From Parelaphostrongylus tenuis (lineage: Eukaryota > Nematoda > Chromadorea > Rhabditida > Metastrongylidae), in assembly GCA_019055375.1 (NCBI GenBank), contig JAHQIW010000786.1, positions 1-64,000 of the forward strand: a stretch of 64,000 nucleotides of DNA. The letters are read 5' to 3'. Below the pieces are notes generated by a model. The model made no database searches and was not told the DNA's origin. It saw nothing but the letters and a program-made list of their open reading frames with translations. Positions 24,050-34,725 of this stretch are shown here, piece by piece. The position numbers and the translations under genes were made by a program. Position 1 is the stretch's first letter; every line of letters begins with the position of its first letter.

Positions 24050-24860
24050 TCGGTCAAATGGAATCGCATGCAATGAACGGCACCTTTTCTAACAAACCAT
24101 TCATTGCTTTCTAATATTCAATCATTATGATAATTTTTGTATACCATTTGCAACAAGAGTATATGACAACTTGAGAATTTATGTTGTAATCTTGATTCCA
24201 GAAGTAGGAAATGATAATATGATTGATAACTTGACTAATTATCAATGTGTGGCTTCAACAAAGACGATTCGTCATTGACATAAGAAATGAAACTCAAGAG
24301 TAAAATGCGGATAAACAAGATTAAGCACTTTTTTACATTTTATTGATCTGTCTTCACAGTGTTTATTTTCATTGTGCGGATACTAGTACTTCTAAATTCA
24401 ATTTGTCTTTTCTTCTTCTTGAACGTCGTAAATTAGTTGTCAAGCGCATCTCCTTGCAATGTCGAGGAAAGCGTGGTTGTGGTGTTGAATAAGGCCTTGT
24501 TGTTAACTGTCCGAGAGAGTTAATGGAGGGTTGAGATCGTTTCCACGTGCGCCGTCACGGACGTCAAAAACCACTATAAAAAAGTGGTCCTTTCGTAAAT
24601 ATTCGGTTTTTGTTCTTCTGTTATGCAAGTTATGAAGAAAGCATTGACGTTGTTTCCATAAAAAATAAGCTTCTGAAATCACTTATACCATACTTGGCCA
24701 TTCATCGACAATAAAACCTCATTTAGTGTTGAAAACTAAAAATTTCATTAGAATACTACCACATTAGCAATGGAGCGTGCATAACCAGCCCTCTTCGAAG
24801 CCGTACAACCTGTCGGCAACCGAAGAGGCCGTCGTCCGCAAAGGGTTAAATATGATCGAG
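24050..24860 (+). repeat. Dispersed repeat DR5, with a SINE inside
   Basis: It starts with ATGGAATCGCATGCAATGAA and ends with a GC-rich block, TACCACATTAGCAATGGAGC to CCGCAAAGGGTTAA. Both ends have colinear partners at 34240-34725, and the GC-rich end also at 28860-28995. The copy here is longer than the 34 kb copy, mainly because the minus-strand SINE at 24395-24590 lies inside it. Confidence 0.45.
24395..24590 (-). mobile_element. tRNA-derived SINE, minus copy
   Basis: The reverse complement reads CTCGGACAGTTAACAACAAG, then GGCCTTATTCAAC, then TTTACGACGTTCAAGAAGAA. It matches the plus-oriented SINE at 22490-22690. Its head (CGTGACGGCGCACGTGG) corresponds to the tRNA-like head of that copy but is more diverged. 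Confidence 0.5.
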
Positions 24861-25006
24861 TGGTTATGCCGAGGTCAAAGAAAGGTGGGCTTGCAATATA
24901 TGTGGGTGTAATTTCCAAGAGAGACAATCTACTAATTTCGACATGTTCAAAAATTCCGAGTTGCTGCTTTTAAGTCAAACACAAGGTCTTTATAATACAT
25001 TTTATT

Positions 25007-25468
25007 ATGATAGCTGACATTATAGCAGTTTCGACTTCATCAGAGTCTATGAAAACAGTTCCCACAATTCAGCCATATACTTCCATCATCTCAAAAAAAA
25101 GAAAATTCACCAAGCCGAGATTCAAACTTTTTGACATCTTGCCGCTTTTCTATCTTCCAATGAATTGCTCAAGTGGGAACCAATCATGCAAAAAATTACA
25201 TTGCCTGCTAATACATCTCACACATCATGGGGGTTTCTTCTATCGTTCTTATTTGATGGATTTTTCCAGAAAGCTACCAAAGTTTCATGTGCTGAGTTTT
25301 GTGCTATTTGTCGAGGATACTGGATTGCACTTCAAGATTTCTCCGTTATATGCCTGTGTTCTATGCGAGCCTAATGGTCTATCTGACTTAGCTTTAACTT
25401 TGCCAAAAAAACTGTCCTCTTATGCGGGAACCAAGTGGCCTAACCGTTTCCGTGAATGCGCGACGTGA
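25007..25468 (+). pseudogene. Broken nuclear hormone receptor zinc-finger exon
   Basis: An ATG-started 153-codon frame covers the region. The recognisable part is an exon-like stretch, 25270-25464, bounded by a TTTTTCCAG acceptor and a GTGAGT donor. It begins in one frame as FCAIC (first CxxC pair). After a frame change it continues as EDTGLHFKISPLYACVLC, in the position of the GLHF...CRAC part of divergent nematode receptors. The exon ends AGTKWPNRFRECAT, like the second finger. With the frame repaired, the spacing from the second to the third cysteine site is 13, as in the family. The third cysteine is L, and two second-finger cysteines are Y and W. Function is lost. A chance resemblance cannot be excluded. 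Confidence 0.42.
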
Positions 25469-25789
25469 GTTGCCGCGTGATTTTCACTAGTCAAAACTTC
25501 CTTTTCACAGCTTTTTTACTTCAAACGGAGAACATTTTAAATGTGCTAGAGTTTTGAGTTCATTTTTGTTCTCTCACAAACGTCTTCGAGGGAAACAGGT
25601 TTTTTACCCGACTTGTTATCAAAATTTATCGTGTGGATTTCAATACTTCTTGCTTGGCTCTCTTCTCCTATTCGTCCTTCACCCACCTGCTGAAAGATTT
25701 CAAGTGTTTTTTTTTTGTAACGACTCGAAAGACCGACTTTCTTGAAACCTCGGCATATCAATAATATAAAATTTTGATATGAGAAGAAA

Positions 25790-26605
25790 ATCCAAGTAAC
25801 TCATTTCTATTCAAAGCTTCACGAAGCTGGTATCTTTTTCCCAATCGATTGTTCTTCTTTCCGGTCAATGGGTTTTGCGGTTGCTTGTGGCTGACGTTTC
25901 TCGAAATATGCCTTCTCCACAGCCTGAACGTATTATTCGTTGTGGCTTTATTTATATGACTAAATATTGTGAGAGAAAAAAAGAAAATAAATTGAAAATT
26001 TAGGGTGTTGGTAAGCGATAATTGATTTAGGGAAAACCACTCACCGCACAATCCACTTCAGGGACTAAATATGTTGTTAGCGCCAGGGTGACGTATGAAC
26101 CAACCCTCATGTTACTAGGCAAATTATGGATAGGTGTCAGCTAAGACCCATCAAGATAGAAAATCGGTCTAAGATAAGGTGCCATCTTATCTTTGATTGG
26201 TTCTCTAGGTGCCACCTTATCTCAGATAGATTCTCTGTCTTGATGAGTCTCAGCTGACACCTATCCATAATTTAACCTAGTGACATGGGGGGGAGGGGTT
26301 CATATGTCACCATGACGCTAACAACATAGGTAGTCCTTGGACTAGATTGTACGGTGAGTGGTTTTCTCTGAATCAGTTATCGCTTATCAACCCTAGAGTT
26401 TCAATTTATTTTCCTGTTTGTTTCCCTCACAATATATAGTCGTATAAATAAAGCCTTAACGATTAATACGTTCAGGCTCTGAAGAAGGCGTATTTGCCGA
26501 AAAGTCAGCCACAAGCAACCACGAAAACCCATCGACCGGAAAGAAGAAAAATCGATTGGGAAAAAGATACCAACCTCGTGAAGCTTTGAATAAAGATCAA
26601 TTTTC
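25790..26605. repeat. ~0.8 kb near-perfect palindrome (foldback element)
   Basis: The left arm (about 25800-26180) is the reverse complement of the right arm (about 26205-26600) with roughly one difference per ten bases and few indels. The centre lies near 26195. Marker pairs: ATCGATTGGGAAAAAGATAC at 26551 against GTATCTTTTTCCCAATCGAT at 25831; AGCTGACACCTATCCATAAT against its complement at 26120. Each arm carries a GGCT...GAGAAGGC or GGCTCTGAAGAAGGCG motif followed by GAAA...GTCAGCC, which is hammerhead-like. No ORF spans it. It lies just upstream of the Y1 locus. Confidence 0.85.
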
Positions 26606-27059
26606 TAAGCATTTTTTTTTCACTTTGAAAATTTTATTTGTTGCTACGGCTGGTATTTGAGGACTCCATTTTTATCATGGATATCTCAAAATCCCGATCG
26701 AGATGACTCTCTTTACGATCATGGAGGTAGTTAAGCCAAGGTATTCGTTCATTAGTTGCAAAATAGTGTTGGATGAATGGCTAGAAACTCCAAACTTAAA
26801 CTCCATGCTTGTCATTCTGCTTTTTGATACACCGTATCACTAATCTCTGCTCTACTTTGCTTCAGTGAGAAACGATATCTAAGATCGCTATCAGAAGAGG
26901 AGTAGAAGTCACAGGAGCTATTTTCGAACATTTTCAGCCACCTTTAGTATTCTGCGCTCTCTTTCATCGAGAATTTGTACGCTACACGACTTCAGGTAAA
27001 CATAAGGTGTTCGGAAACTTTAATAGCGCTAGCTCTTTTGAAATGCCCTTTCATCCGGT

Positions 27060-27140
27060 TCTGCCAACTTTAGAATATCGACATATGCCACCTGGTCAAA
27101 GAATCAAACAACGAAAATACTGTTTTCCAGAAACCAAATT
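27060..27140 (-). pseudogene. Short family Z remnant
   Basis: The plus strand reads GCCACCTGGTCAAAGAATC, matching GCACCTGGTCAAGGTACC at 42.38 kb and GCCACCTGGTCAAGGTATTT at 19.49 kb. On the minus strand this encodes the DQVA part of the YLDQV motif with frameshifts. It sits about 300 bases upstream of Y1, in the divergent position that Z-A holds relative to Y2. Confidence 0.35.
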
Positions 27141-27429
27141 CTTCTGTATTAATGCTTAAACTGTCTTGATATTCTTAAATTGAAGAAATTCTAATTTTAA
27201 AAAATGCTTTCACGGGTATTTTGTGACTGACTTATTTCCAATGTAGATAAGAGAGAAATGTTTTGCTTCCGTTATTTTTTAAGTGTTTACATTCGATGAA
27301 ACTCTTTGATTTTTTTGATTTTCTCCAAGAAGACATTAAGACGAAAATTGTGATGACCACAGTCACAGTTCAGAGTAACTAATTTGGATACCTGCTTGAT
27401 CTTAATCCTACTTTTCTTTTATTTTACAG

Positions 27430-30092
27430 CAAGGCAAATTTCTTTCAGAGTTGATGGATTTACCTTGCCTGTCAACATGGCTTGGTCTTCCCAAGCAACT
27501 GCCGCAGCAAAGGCTCCTGGACTACTAGGAAGTGCAGCGGCAGTCGAATCATTCGTTCAGCGTCTGACAATGCAAGCTGTAAGTTCCATAGGATACAATT
27601 AGGCTCTTGTTTCAGCAGTACTTTCGTATTCTTTTGCATCTACTAGGCATCAACTTTTGAGTGAACTGAACTTCTTCAGGTCATTGATGTGCTAGAAGAA
27701 CAAGGTCGTCGCGCGGGCCTCCTTCCTGTTGTGGTATCTGCAATTTTGAACCAACTTACTGTTCGCACCAATTACAGTGCACTTCAGTGCCCTGATATAG
27801 TTGTCAATCCAAGTGCCGCAAATATGCCTATGGGTTTGTGTTTGATACCGTTTCTTTTCCGACTTCACAAGAAATTCGCGTATGAGGGTTTTAACGATCA
27901 ACATTGAGTTATGCCATACGCTCGTAAACGTGCTAAAAAACACTTGTAAATGTCGTGGAAAAAGATTGCTTTTCTGCTCAATAACTCTCAAGACTATATA
28001 AAAATCACTGAAAAATCACTATCCCTTTGCGGGCAACGAGGGTCAATATGGCCATCAGCTAAGCGCGTCGATCGGATGGTTACGAAGAATGGTGCATGCT
28101 CCAATAAAAATCCGGGTTCTCAGAGGAATGTTATCATCAAGAAACGATATGATATACTAATGAAACTTCTGCATGAATAATTTTAGCAAGATTGACACTA
28201 GTGATTGCAGAATCAAATGAAATTCTTTTTATTTAACTGCTTCTGGCGGTAGCATGGACTTTTAGATATACCCGTTGATGTAGAGTGATGTTCACAACTT
28301 TCGCTTTTGACGGAACTCAAATCCACATCTCATTCTATCCGGGAGTGCCTACTCTAACTCCTTACTCTATTGACGCCCATTTTGCACACCACTCTTTCTA
28401 CGGTGTAACACATTTATATGTCAGCCGCCAACCGTCAATGGCCTGGCTCGGGTGGTCGAAGTCGACGTTGAACCTAGTCACGCCGATAGATATTGGAGAA
28501 AGATTAATGTGCAAAAAGTAGTTCAACGGATTAGAGAGCGCGCTCTCGGACAGAGTGAGATGTGGATTCAACTCCCGCCTGACGCGAAAGTTTTGTACAT
28601 CACTCTACATCAAAGAGTATAGTTGGAAGTTCATACCATCGTTAGAAGCGTTCAAACAAAAAGAATTTCACTTGATCATCAATACGCAAGATTTATCAGC
28701 GTGACTGAGTTCAATGTCGATACCGGCCGCCCTGTTCAGGACGCTGACGGTTGGCGGCCGACAGATAAATGCGTTGTAGCAATTACTTGATTTCTAATGA
28801 AAATAAAATGACTGAAGTCTGCTGTATCATATTTAACTGTTTAATAACACATAAATCACATTTATTGACGAATAAAGTATAATTTACATCACGAAACTAC
28901 ATCAGTTGCATTTGAGAGCGCACCGGTAGTTTCTCTTCGTAGCCGCCCGAACCTCGCGCCAGCCGAAAATGGCGCCGTCGGCAAAGGGCTATAGTCGGTC
29001 ATATAGTGTGAGCTGCACTGCAACTTCACAGTAGCCCTTCCCTTTTATAGAAACACTTTTATAGTCTTCATGTAAAAGCGCTCTTGTCCATTTTGGATCA
29101 ATCCTGAAACGGTGCCTGTTGATGATAATGTGGAACAGAGGAATCATAGACAATGTCTGTAGTAATGGAAGCATTGTCTCATAAAGAGTGGTAGCACGAC
29201 AATGGCAGCGATGGTGTAGTGGTATCACGCAGCCTCGCTATATGAAGAAAGCAAGTATGACTTCCTCTGGATTTCTGTGCCATTGTACACTGTGCCGTCA
29301 CCACATACCTCTCCCTCCTTTCTACAATGCAGGGTTTGATGTGGGGCGTGGGACTCTGACGAGTAGGACGAAACCTCCAAAACACCAGTGTATGGCCCTG
29401 GTGTACCAAACTCGCCTAGGCTTCAAGCAACCTTTTTTTTGAAATTATCTTGAATGTTTGACTTTAGTTAGCCAATCTTTCTGAAGTTCACATAAGACTG
29501 GTTTGTCTTTTCCAACTTCTTAGTCTATGCTTTTGCAACCTACCCCTCAAAGGCTTTCAGTTTGTTTTACTTTGTTTTATCTGTACGTAGATGTTTTTTG
29601 AAAATTCTACTGTATTTCTAGGCGACAGAGAATCGTATCATCAATTATCGTAGAAAATACTTGCATTCAGCGAATTCACGTTCGGTTGATCATGTGCTCA
29701 CTACATTGTACGAAAATGATATCAAAATATTTTGCTACAGTTATGAATGGAGGCTGTATTGTTATTGACAATGCAGTGAGCAGCATATGTAGAAAAATGA
29801 ATGACAATATGATGTGCGCGTACATGGCGGCGATGGGAATTTACATGGATAGTATGCCCTTGCCAGCTGAACATCGTACTATTCCTGGAATAGTTTCGGT
29901 CAGAGTACCTTCGTTCTTATATGCATACGACTTTCACGATTTTGCAGGCATTATATTTAGACAACCAATATCATCATGGCAAACTGGTCGACTCAAATGT
30001 GGCAAAGCGTGATGAACAGAGTGAGTCGTTCCTTAGCAGCAGGGCCATTCGGATCGAACTTTATAGGCGTTTCTGTTATTGTCAATAGATGA
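27430..30092 (+). CDS. Gene Y1: small four-cysteine protein, first exon not found
   Basis: Function unknown to me. Four exons join in one open frame: 27430-27578, 27680-27833, 29741-29898 and 29961-30092. The acceptors are TTTTACAG, CTTCTTCAG, TTGCTACAG and ATATTTAG. The donors are GTAAGT, GTTTGT and GTCAGA. Introns measure 101, 1907 and 62 bases. Exon phases and lengths match Y2 within one codon. The joined part gives about 197 residues: GFTLPVNMAWSS, a leucine/alanine-rich helix ending QRLTMQA, then VLEEQGRRAGLLP, LNQLTVRTNYSALQC, GGCIVIDNAVSSIC, MMC, and a C terminus NWSTQMWQSVMNR to PFGSNF. The four conserved cysteines and lack of charged clusters suggest a secreted disulphide-bonded protein. 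The exon holding the start, probably with a signal peptide, is upstream and not identified. An in-frame TTG read-through at 27384 is only intron. An AATAAA follows the stop by 24 bases. Confidence 0.65.
28272..28775. repeat. Nested foldback elements in intron 3 of Y1
   Basis: Outer tRNA-like arms: GATGTAGAGTGATGTTCACA at 28276 pairs with TACATCACTCTACATC at 28597-28612. Complementarity continues about 75 bases inward, through CAAATCCACATCTCATTC and GAGTGAGATGTGGATTCAAC. The right arm holds tRNA A and B box-like parts (AGTTCAACGGATTAGAGAGC, GGATTCAACTCCCGCC). A second inverted repeat, CATTTATATGTCAGCCGCCAAC at 28410 against GTTGGCGGCCGACAGATAAATG at 28753, overlaps the first. The structure looks like one foldback element inserted in another. 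Confidence 0.6.
28860..28995 (+). repeat. Dispersed repeat DR5, GC-rich end
   Basis: GAGAGCGCACCGGTAGTTTC to GCCAGCCGAAAATGGCGCC and GGCAAAGGGCTA match the corresponding end at 34.63-34.72 kb (GCCAGCCGAAAATGACGCG, CACAAAGGGTTAAG) and at 24.77-24.85 kb. It lies in intron 3 of Y1. Confidence 0.5.
29205..29430 (+). repeat. SINE-like element with DR2 body, in intron 3 of Y1
   Basis: The head GATGGTGTAGTGGTATCACG is an excellent A box like those of tRNA genes. The B box is weak. The body from 29300 (GCAGGGTTTGATGTGGGGCG, CTGACGAG, GACGAAAC, then the hairpin ACACCAG/CTGGTGT) matches the minus-strand copy at 49.13-49.30 kb and the copy at 1.86-1.96 kb. The hammerhead core is CTGACGA plus GAAA, but helix II is almost absent and helix I has decayed. 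Confidence 0.55.
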
Positions 30093-30116
30093 CAAAATGA
30101 AGTGAACCAATTACAA

Positions 30117-30122
30117 AATAAA
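30117..30122 (+). promoter_or_regulatory. Polyadenylation signal of Y1
   Basis: AATAAA begins 24 bases after the TGA of Y1, a usual distance for compact nematode 3' ends. It is followed by a T/G-rich stretch. Confidence 0.5.
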
Positions 30123-30879
30123 AATTTGTGGAGTTGAATTTTCAGTTCAAGTCCTCATTCCACACAATCAGTTTGTTATCAAATGTTGCCAAATAATTTT
30201 CCATAGCCACGTTACCTTTAAATCAAAAATTCGCACTTTGATAAGCTTACTTTGTCGTTGTTCATAACGATTAAAATCACGGTATCTTCAGTATCAGTAC
30301 GGTATCTTCTCACGGAAATTCATCGTATTCTCACAGTGAGTGCCCTAAGCTGGTTTTCATTTCATGAACAATCTAGCCGCTCTCATAATGATAACTTGAT
30401 GTTGAAAAGAAACAGAAAAGGAATTGCCTAGTATAAATTGCCTACAACTCGCACTGTAAACAACTGTGGTTTTGATTATCATCAGCTTTTACAGGGAAGA
30501 TATTGCATGAGACGTTTAGCTTCTCAAAAATTACGCCATTTTGGAGTGTGCGAATGCCAGCTGAATTTACAGACGAAATCAATTTCCAGATCCTCAGTCT
30601 CCTGCAAAACTTTTGATCTTAATTAATTCACTAAAGCAAGACAAAACAATAATGCGATTGGTAGGAACCACATTCTAGGATGAGTGGGTATTATAACATG
30701 CTTAGGTAAACAAGTATTGGTATGAATTGGATCTAACACACTGCTATTACGCGCATTTTTGCAGATCAACTCCATTCTCATGACGAGTATTGTATCACAT
30801 GTTCAGATTTTTAAAAGTATGCTGACTCGAATCTTCTCTAAGCCATCTACATTCTCAAACGGAAATAGTTTCCTAACCC

Positions 30880-31690
30880 TCAGCTTACTGTAGAGCACAC
30901 AGTTAACTGTGAACAGAGACCGTATCTGCAAAATAAAACAAACCATGTATGAGCCAGAACTGTCACATTTGATATGTTCTTCTCCTTTCGGTCATATACA
31001 TAGAACCATCGCTCGCCATCTGGATGAAATGGACTACCGCAAAGTAATGTTTTGCCATTTACACACACCACTCAGACAGAAGCTGCTCGTCGAGTTTGAA
31101 AACTCTTTCATTTTGGCTATTTCACCGCACTCAGAAGCCTTATCCCTGAAAGTTTGGAAAATCGCTTGAGATAAAGGATATCTTCATCATATGTGGCTTC
31201 AATCCCAAAGTTTGTCAAGATCATGAATTTGTCTCATCAAGTGTTTTTCACTGCCATTTGTACATTCCAAAAGGAACATTTTTTTCAGCAAATTTGTATT
31301 GTCTTCTTCCTCGTGAATTGGCTTGCTGTCAGCTTTATTGAATGCGACCTCAGGTTTACAAAAGTGCCTCACTAGCGACACTTGAATGCTGAGATTTTGT
31401 TTTTCATCTACTGATCCCTTGAAATCCCTTGGAATGTGCAGAACACCTTAAGCCGTCCCGTTTGCAAGGAATTACTGGTCGAACTTGAATCTTTCAAAGA
31501 TTGTTATGACGTCATCGATCCATACATCCTTCCCACATCTGTGTGCATCTTTACACTTTTCATAGCAAGCTATAGCAGTTTCCACATTTACTGAAAGGAA
31601 GACTTCAAGCTTTGCTTCCAGCAAATGGCTTGCATTGCTTTCGTCGTGATTGTGATTGTGTCGTTGATCAAAAAATTTCATTAGAAAACT
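30880..31690 (-). pseudogene. Family Z copy C, diverged
   Basis: The minus ORF 31681-31472 ends CGKDVWIDDVITIFERF. This corresponds to YGKAVNDKLDNFK at 51.1 kb and CMEDFEWIEVDNFK at 41.87 kb, in nucleotide and protein. Further downstream on the minus strand a 63-codon frame (VCVNGKTLLCGSPFHPDGER) may be another part. A plus-strand ORF over the same bases (30909-31169) looks equally protein-like, so strand assignment here is uncertain. Position: 0.8 kb past the end of Y1, tail to tail. Confidence 0.3.
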
Positions 31691-31699
31691 AGCAACTGA

Positions 31700-33479
31700 G
31701 TTAGCAAAAAAGGCGAAATGCTGAATAAGTTATTGGGCAACCCAAAAGTGATGCTCACCTGTTAAAAACATTTTGGCGTCGCAAGGGATGGAATATTTGT
31801 GGAACGATTACCCTTCACATATTTTTAGTCCACTTCACTCATACACCCGCACGTTCTGAGCATCCGCATTTTTCACTGGCACGGTATCCTTCGGAAGTAA
31901 ACATTCCTACTTTTATTGCGTAGTCTATCGCTTATTTCGTAAAAAGGAGAGCCTTTTTTCATTGTTTCAAAATTCAAAATATTTTACTCAACACTTTTCT
32001 TTAGATTGCAATTTTTACAATTGAAAATCTTGAAATAATCTGCAAAAAACTTGGTCAGAAAGTTGTACCTGTATCTGCGTATAGATTTTTTATAGCCGTA
32101 AAATGGTGCAGGTTTTCCTTTTTTACCAAGTTTATAGGTTCCTAGGTTTTTTGAATATTGCAGAATGACGCTGTGTACTTTCTCAGAGAGCGTGTTCCAC
32201 ATTGCTCACTGATCGATCACTCTGCAATCTCTCTCTTCTTTAAAAAGGTCGGCTCAACAGATTGAAAGCGTATTCACCTTCTCATGCTGCGAAGAAAAGG
32301 AGACCTCCAAAAAATTCAGCCAAACATTGTGCTGTATTACACTCATGAAATTTTACTACTAACAATCTCATGCCTGACCGTCATGGAATCAGCGCTAAAA
32401 AAAGATACTACTTATCAATAGATATCATTGGTCTTTCGGAAGACCATCCACAAAACTTAGCTGACTAGAAAATGCTCATCGAGTGTGAAATGAAAGCATA
32501 TTTCCACTTCTACTGTGCCCTAAGGAAACCTTTTGTGATCCTCAGCTGGACGCGCCGCTTGAACGGATTACGAAGAGTGATGCGTGTTTCTACATATTTA
32601 AGATATTTGGTTTTCAAAGAAACAATAACATCAAAAAACAATATAATGTCACTGATAAGACTCCTGTATGAATGATTTTGGCAAGGTTAACGCCAATGCT
32701 TCCCAAAATCTTGCCTTTCAAAAGGAAAAACCACACCCTACTAAAAAAAAGTTCATTTCCTGTTAATGAGCAATTTCTCCTATTTTCCTGATGTTTTTGT
32801 TGTCAATTGATATCTTGAAGAGTTCTCATTTCAATGCTAAACTCATTGTTTTGAAAGAATCCCACAGTAGTTTTAATACTAAATAAAAGATTACGTTTCT
32901 CAACCTCAATCCAATTTTTATAGTTCATGACGGATTTTTTAGGATTTTATACCTAGATTTCAATTCTTACAAAATTTTTTCGCCAGCAAAACCTGAATCA
33001 ACATTGAAAGAACTTTTACAAACGTATTTCCGCAGAGAATAACGCCATACTATCTATAAATCCTTACTTTCGGGAACCATTTCCTTCAAGGACAATCGCA
33101 TCACAAGGATTGCGCACGTGAGCAAATGGTTTACTCTAAAAAAAACCTATAACACTAAATTATCAATATTTAATCGACGACGGAAATTGAATAAAATTGG
33201 ACGGTTTATTTTGTTCCTCAAATTGCTTATTTTTGCTCCGCAACCGTCGAAATATAATTTTGTTTCACAGTTGAGGAATTCTCGCCGGATAAAGTGTAAA
33301 AACATTAATGACCATTCGATAGTGCAGATTTCAGCGATTACAAAGACGCAGTACATTTTTGAAGAGAACTTCTTAGAGAGATTCGACAGTCAAAAGAATA
33401 TTGATTTTCGCACTCCAAGGGTTAGGATTTCGCGACATTGGCCCCAAATCATCGTGCCTTTATCAACTTATCAACTGAC
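31700..33479. other. No recognisable gene
   Basis: A 132-codon plus frame at 33118-33516 opens at GTG and runs into repeat sequence, so it is not called. No other exon or repeat was recognised. Confidence 0.35.
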
Positions 33480-34160
33480 TGCGGAACGTAATCTTCTTTT
33501 GACTGCTACAGTATAAGAAGGAGTTATTTCCAAAAACAAAGCTCATGGAAATGGTCGCGATTTAAGCTATCGAATAATTATTAGAAGTCCAGCGAAAAAA
33601 AAAACTTTGCTGGGCGAAAAGTACTTGAGTGTGAAAGATTCTTTTCATTTTTGGTGTCAGAGAGTATTAAGGAAGTAATTTGAAAAATGAAGCATACCAT
33701 CGAAGTTTTCGGGACTCGAGGTATCGAATGGATATCACAACTTTGATGGACTCAGAGAACGCGTTCTTCTCGAGAGCTCAAACAGAATGCGCCCATCAAA
33801 AATGGTCGGAGTCTGCGAAATCTAATCTTCCTCCGACTGTTACGGCATTCCGAAAAGTCCTTTCCACAAAACAAGTACTTCATAATGCTGAGATTAGCCA
33901 TATGTAATGATCGTTAACTTTTTATGAAAAAAATTTATTCGGCGAAAAATATTTGAATGTTAAAAATTTTTTTTCAACTGCTACAACGAAGAATATAGGC
34001 CACACAAAGAATAGCGCACGTAGTTCGAATTCACTTGACTTTAGCAGTCGAATGACTATTGGAACATTTCTCAAAAATAAAAATAGATTTCCATCAGCGG
34101 GGTCAAAGAGGGTAGAGGTAACAGAAAAGAGTCGTTACACCTAGATCTCTTTTCACCTAC
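33480..34160 (+). repeat. Dispersed repeat DR3 cluster
   Basis: GGAACGTAATCTTCTTTTGA with GCTACAGTATAAGAAGG has partners at 12.89 and 57.59 kb (GTGATCTTCTTTTCGCTCTT). It is followed by GAAGTCCAGCGAAAA and TTGCTGGGCGAAAAGTACTT, words shared with the other DR3 clusters. Short ORFs at 33680-33907 and 33953-34144 lie within it and are not called as genes. Confidence 0.45.
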
Positions 34161-34239
34161 CACAACTATGAATAAAAAACTGAAACGAAATTACGCTGAT
34201 CTGAAAAATAGGAATCTAAGTGCACCGTTAATAAAAAAA

Positions 34240-34725
34240 TTTGAAGAATTTCGATGAAGTGGGATCGCATGCAATAAGGAATTTTTTTTTGTGGAACTAC
34301 TTATTGCTTTTCAATTTTCAGGTAGTACGATGAATATTATGCACTTTATATAATAAAATATGCGAAAACTGATATAAAAAAGACAAACTTGACTTAACTG
34401 TGGATAAGAGAAAATAAAACATTGTGGAAATGTTTGATAGAGGTTCTAAATATAGTATTCTTGTAAATACTTGGTTTTTCTTTTGGAGGTGCTGCTTAGT
34501 AATGGAGCAATCGTGTATTTCTGTTAAAAATGACCTTATTAAGGTCTGTTTCATCATACTTGACCATTTATTGACACATGAACCTCAAATGTTGACGAAA
34601 AAAGTGCAGAATTCATTAGAAAACTACCACATTAGCTCTAGAGCAGGCGCCGGCAGCTCTCTTCATATGCCTTCCGAGGCGCCGCCAGCCGAAAATGACG
34701 CGTCCACAAAGGGTTAAGTGAAAAT
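34240..34725 (+). repeat. Dispersed repeat DR5
   Basis: Opens GATGAAGTGGGATCGCATGC with an AATAAG...CTTATTGC inverted pair, and closes with CTACCACATTAGCTCTAGAGC to ACGCGTCCACAAAGGGTTAA. It is colinear with 24050-24860. The opening motif also occurs at 61255-61335, and the closing motif partly at 56.43 kb. Confidence 0.5.

Noticed and set aside
27296..27381. ATG at 27296 (MKLFDFFDFLQED) as the start exon of Y1
   Set aside because: It is not signal-peptide-like and reaches a stop before exon 2. No donor gives the required phase, so exon 1 stays unassigned.
33118..33516. 132-codon plus-strand ORF
   Set aside because: Opens at GTG, is basic and low in complexity, and runs into dispersed repeat DR3. 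It is a chance frame.
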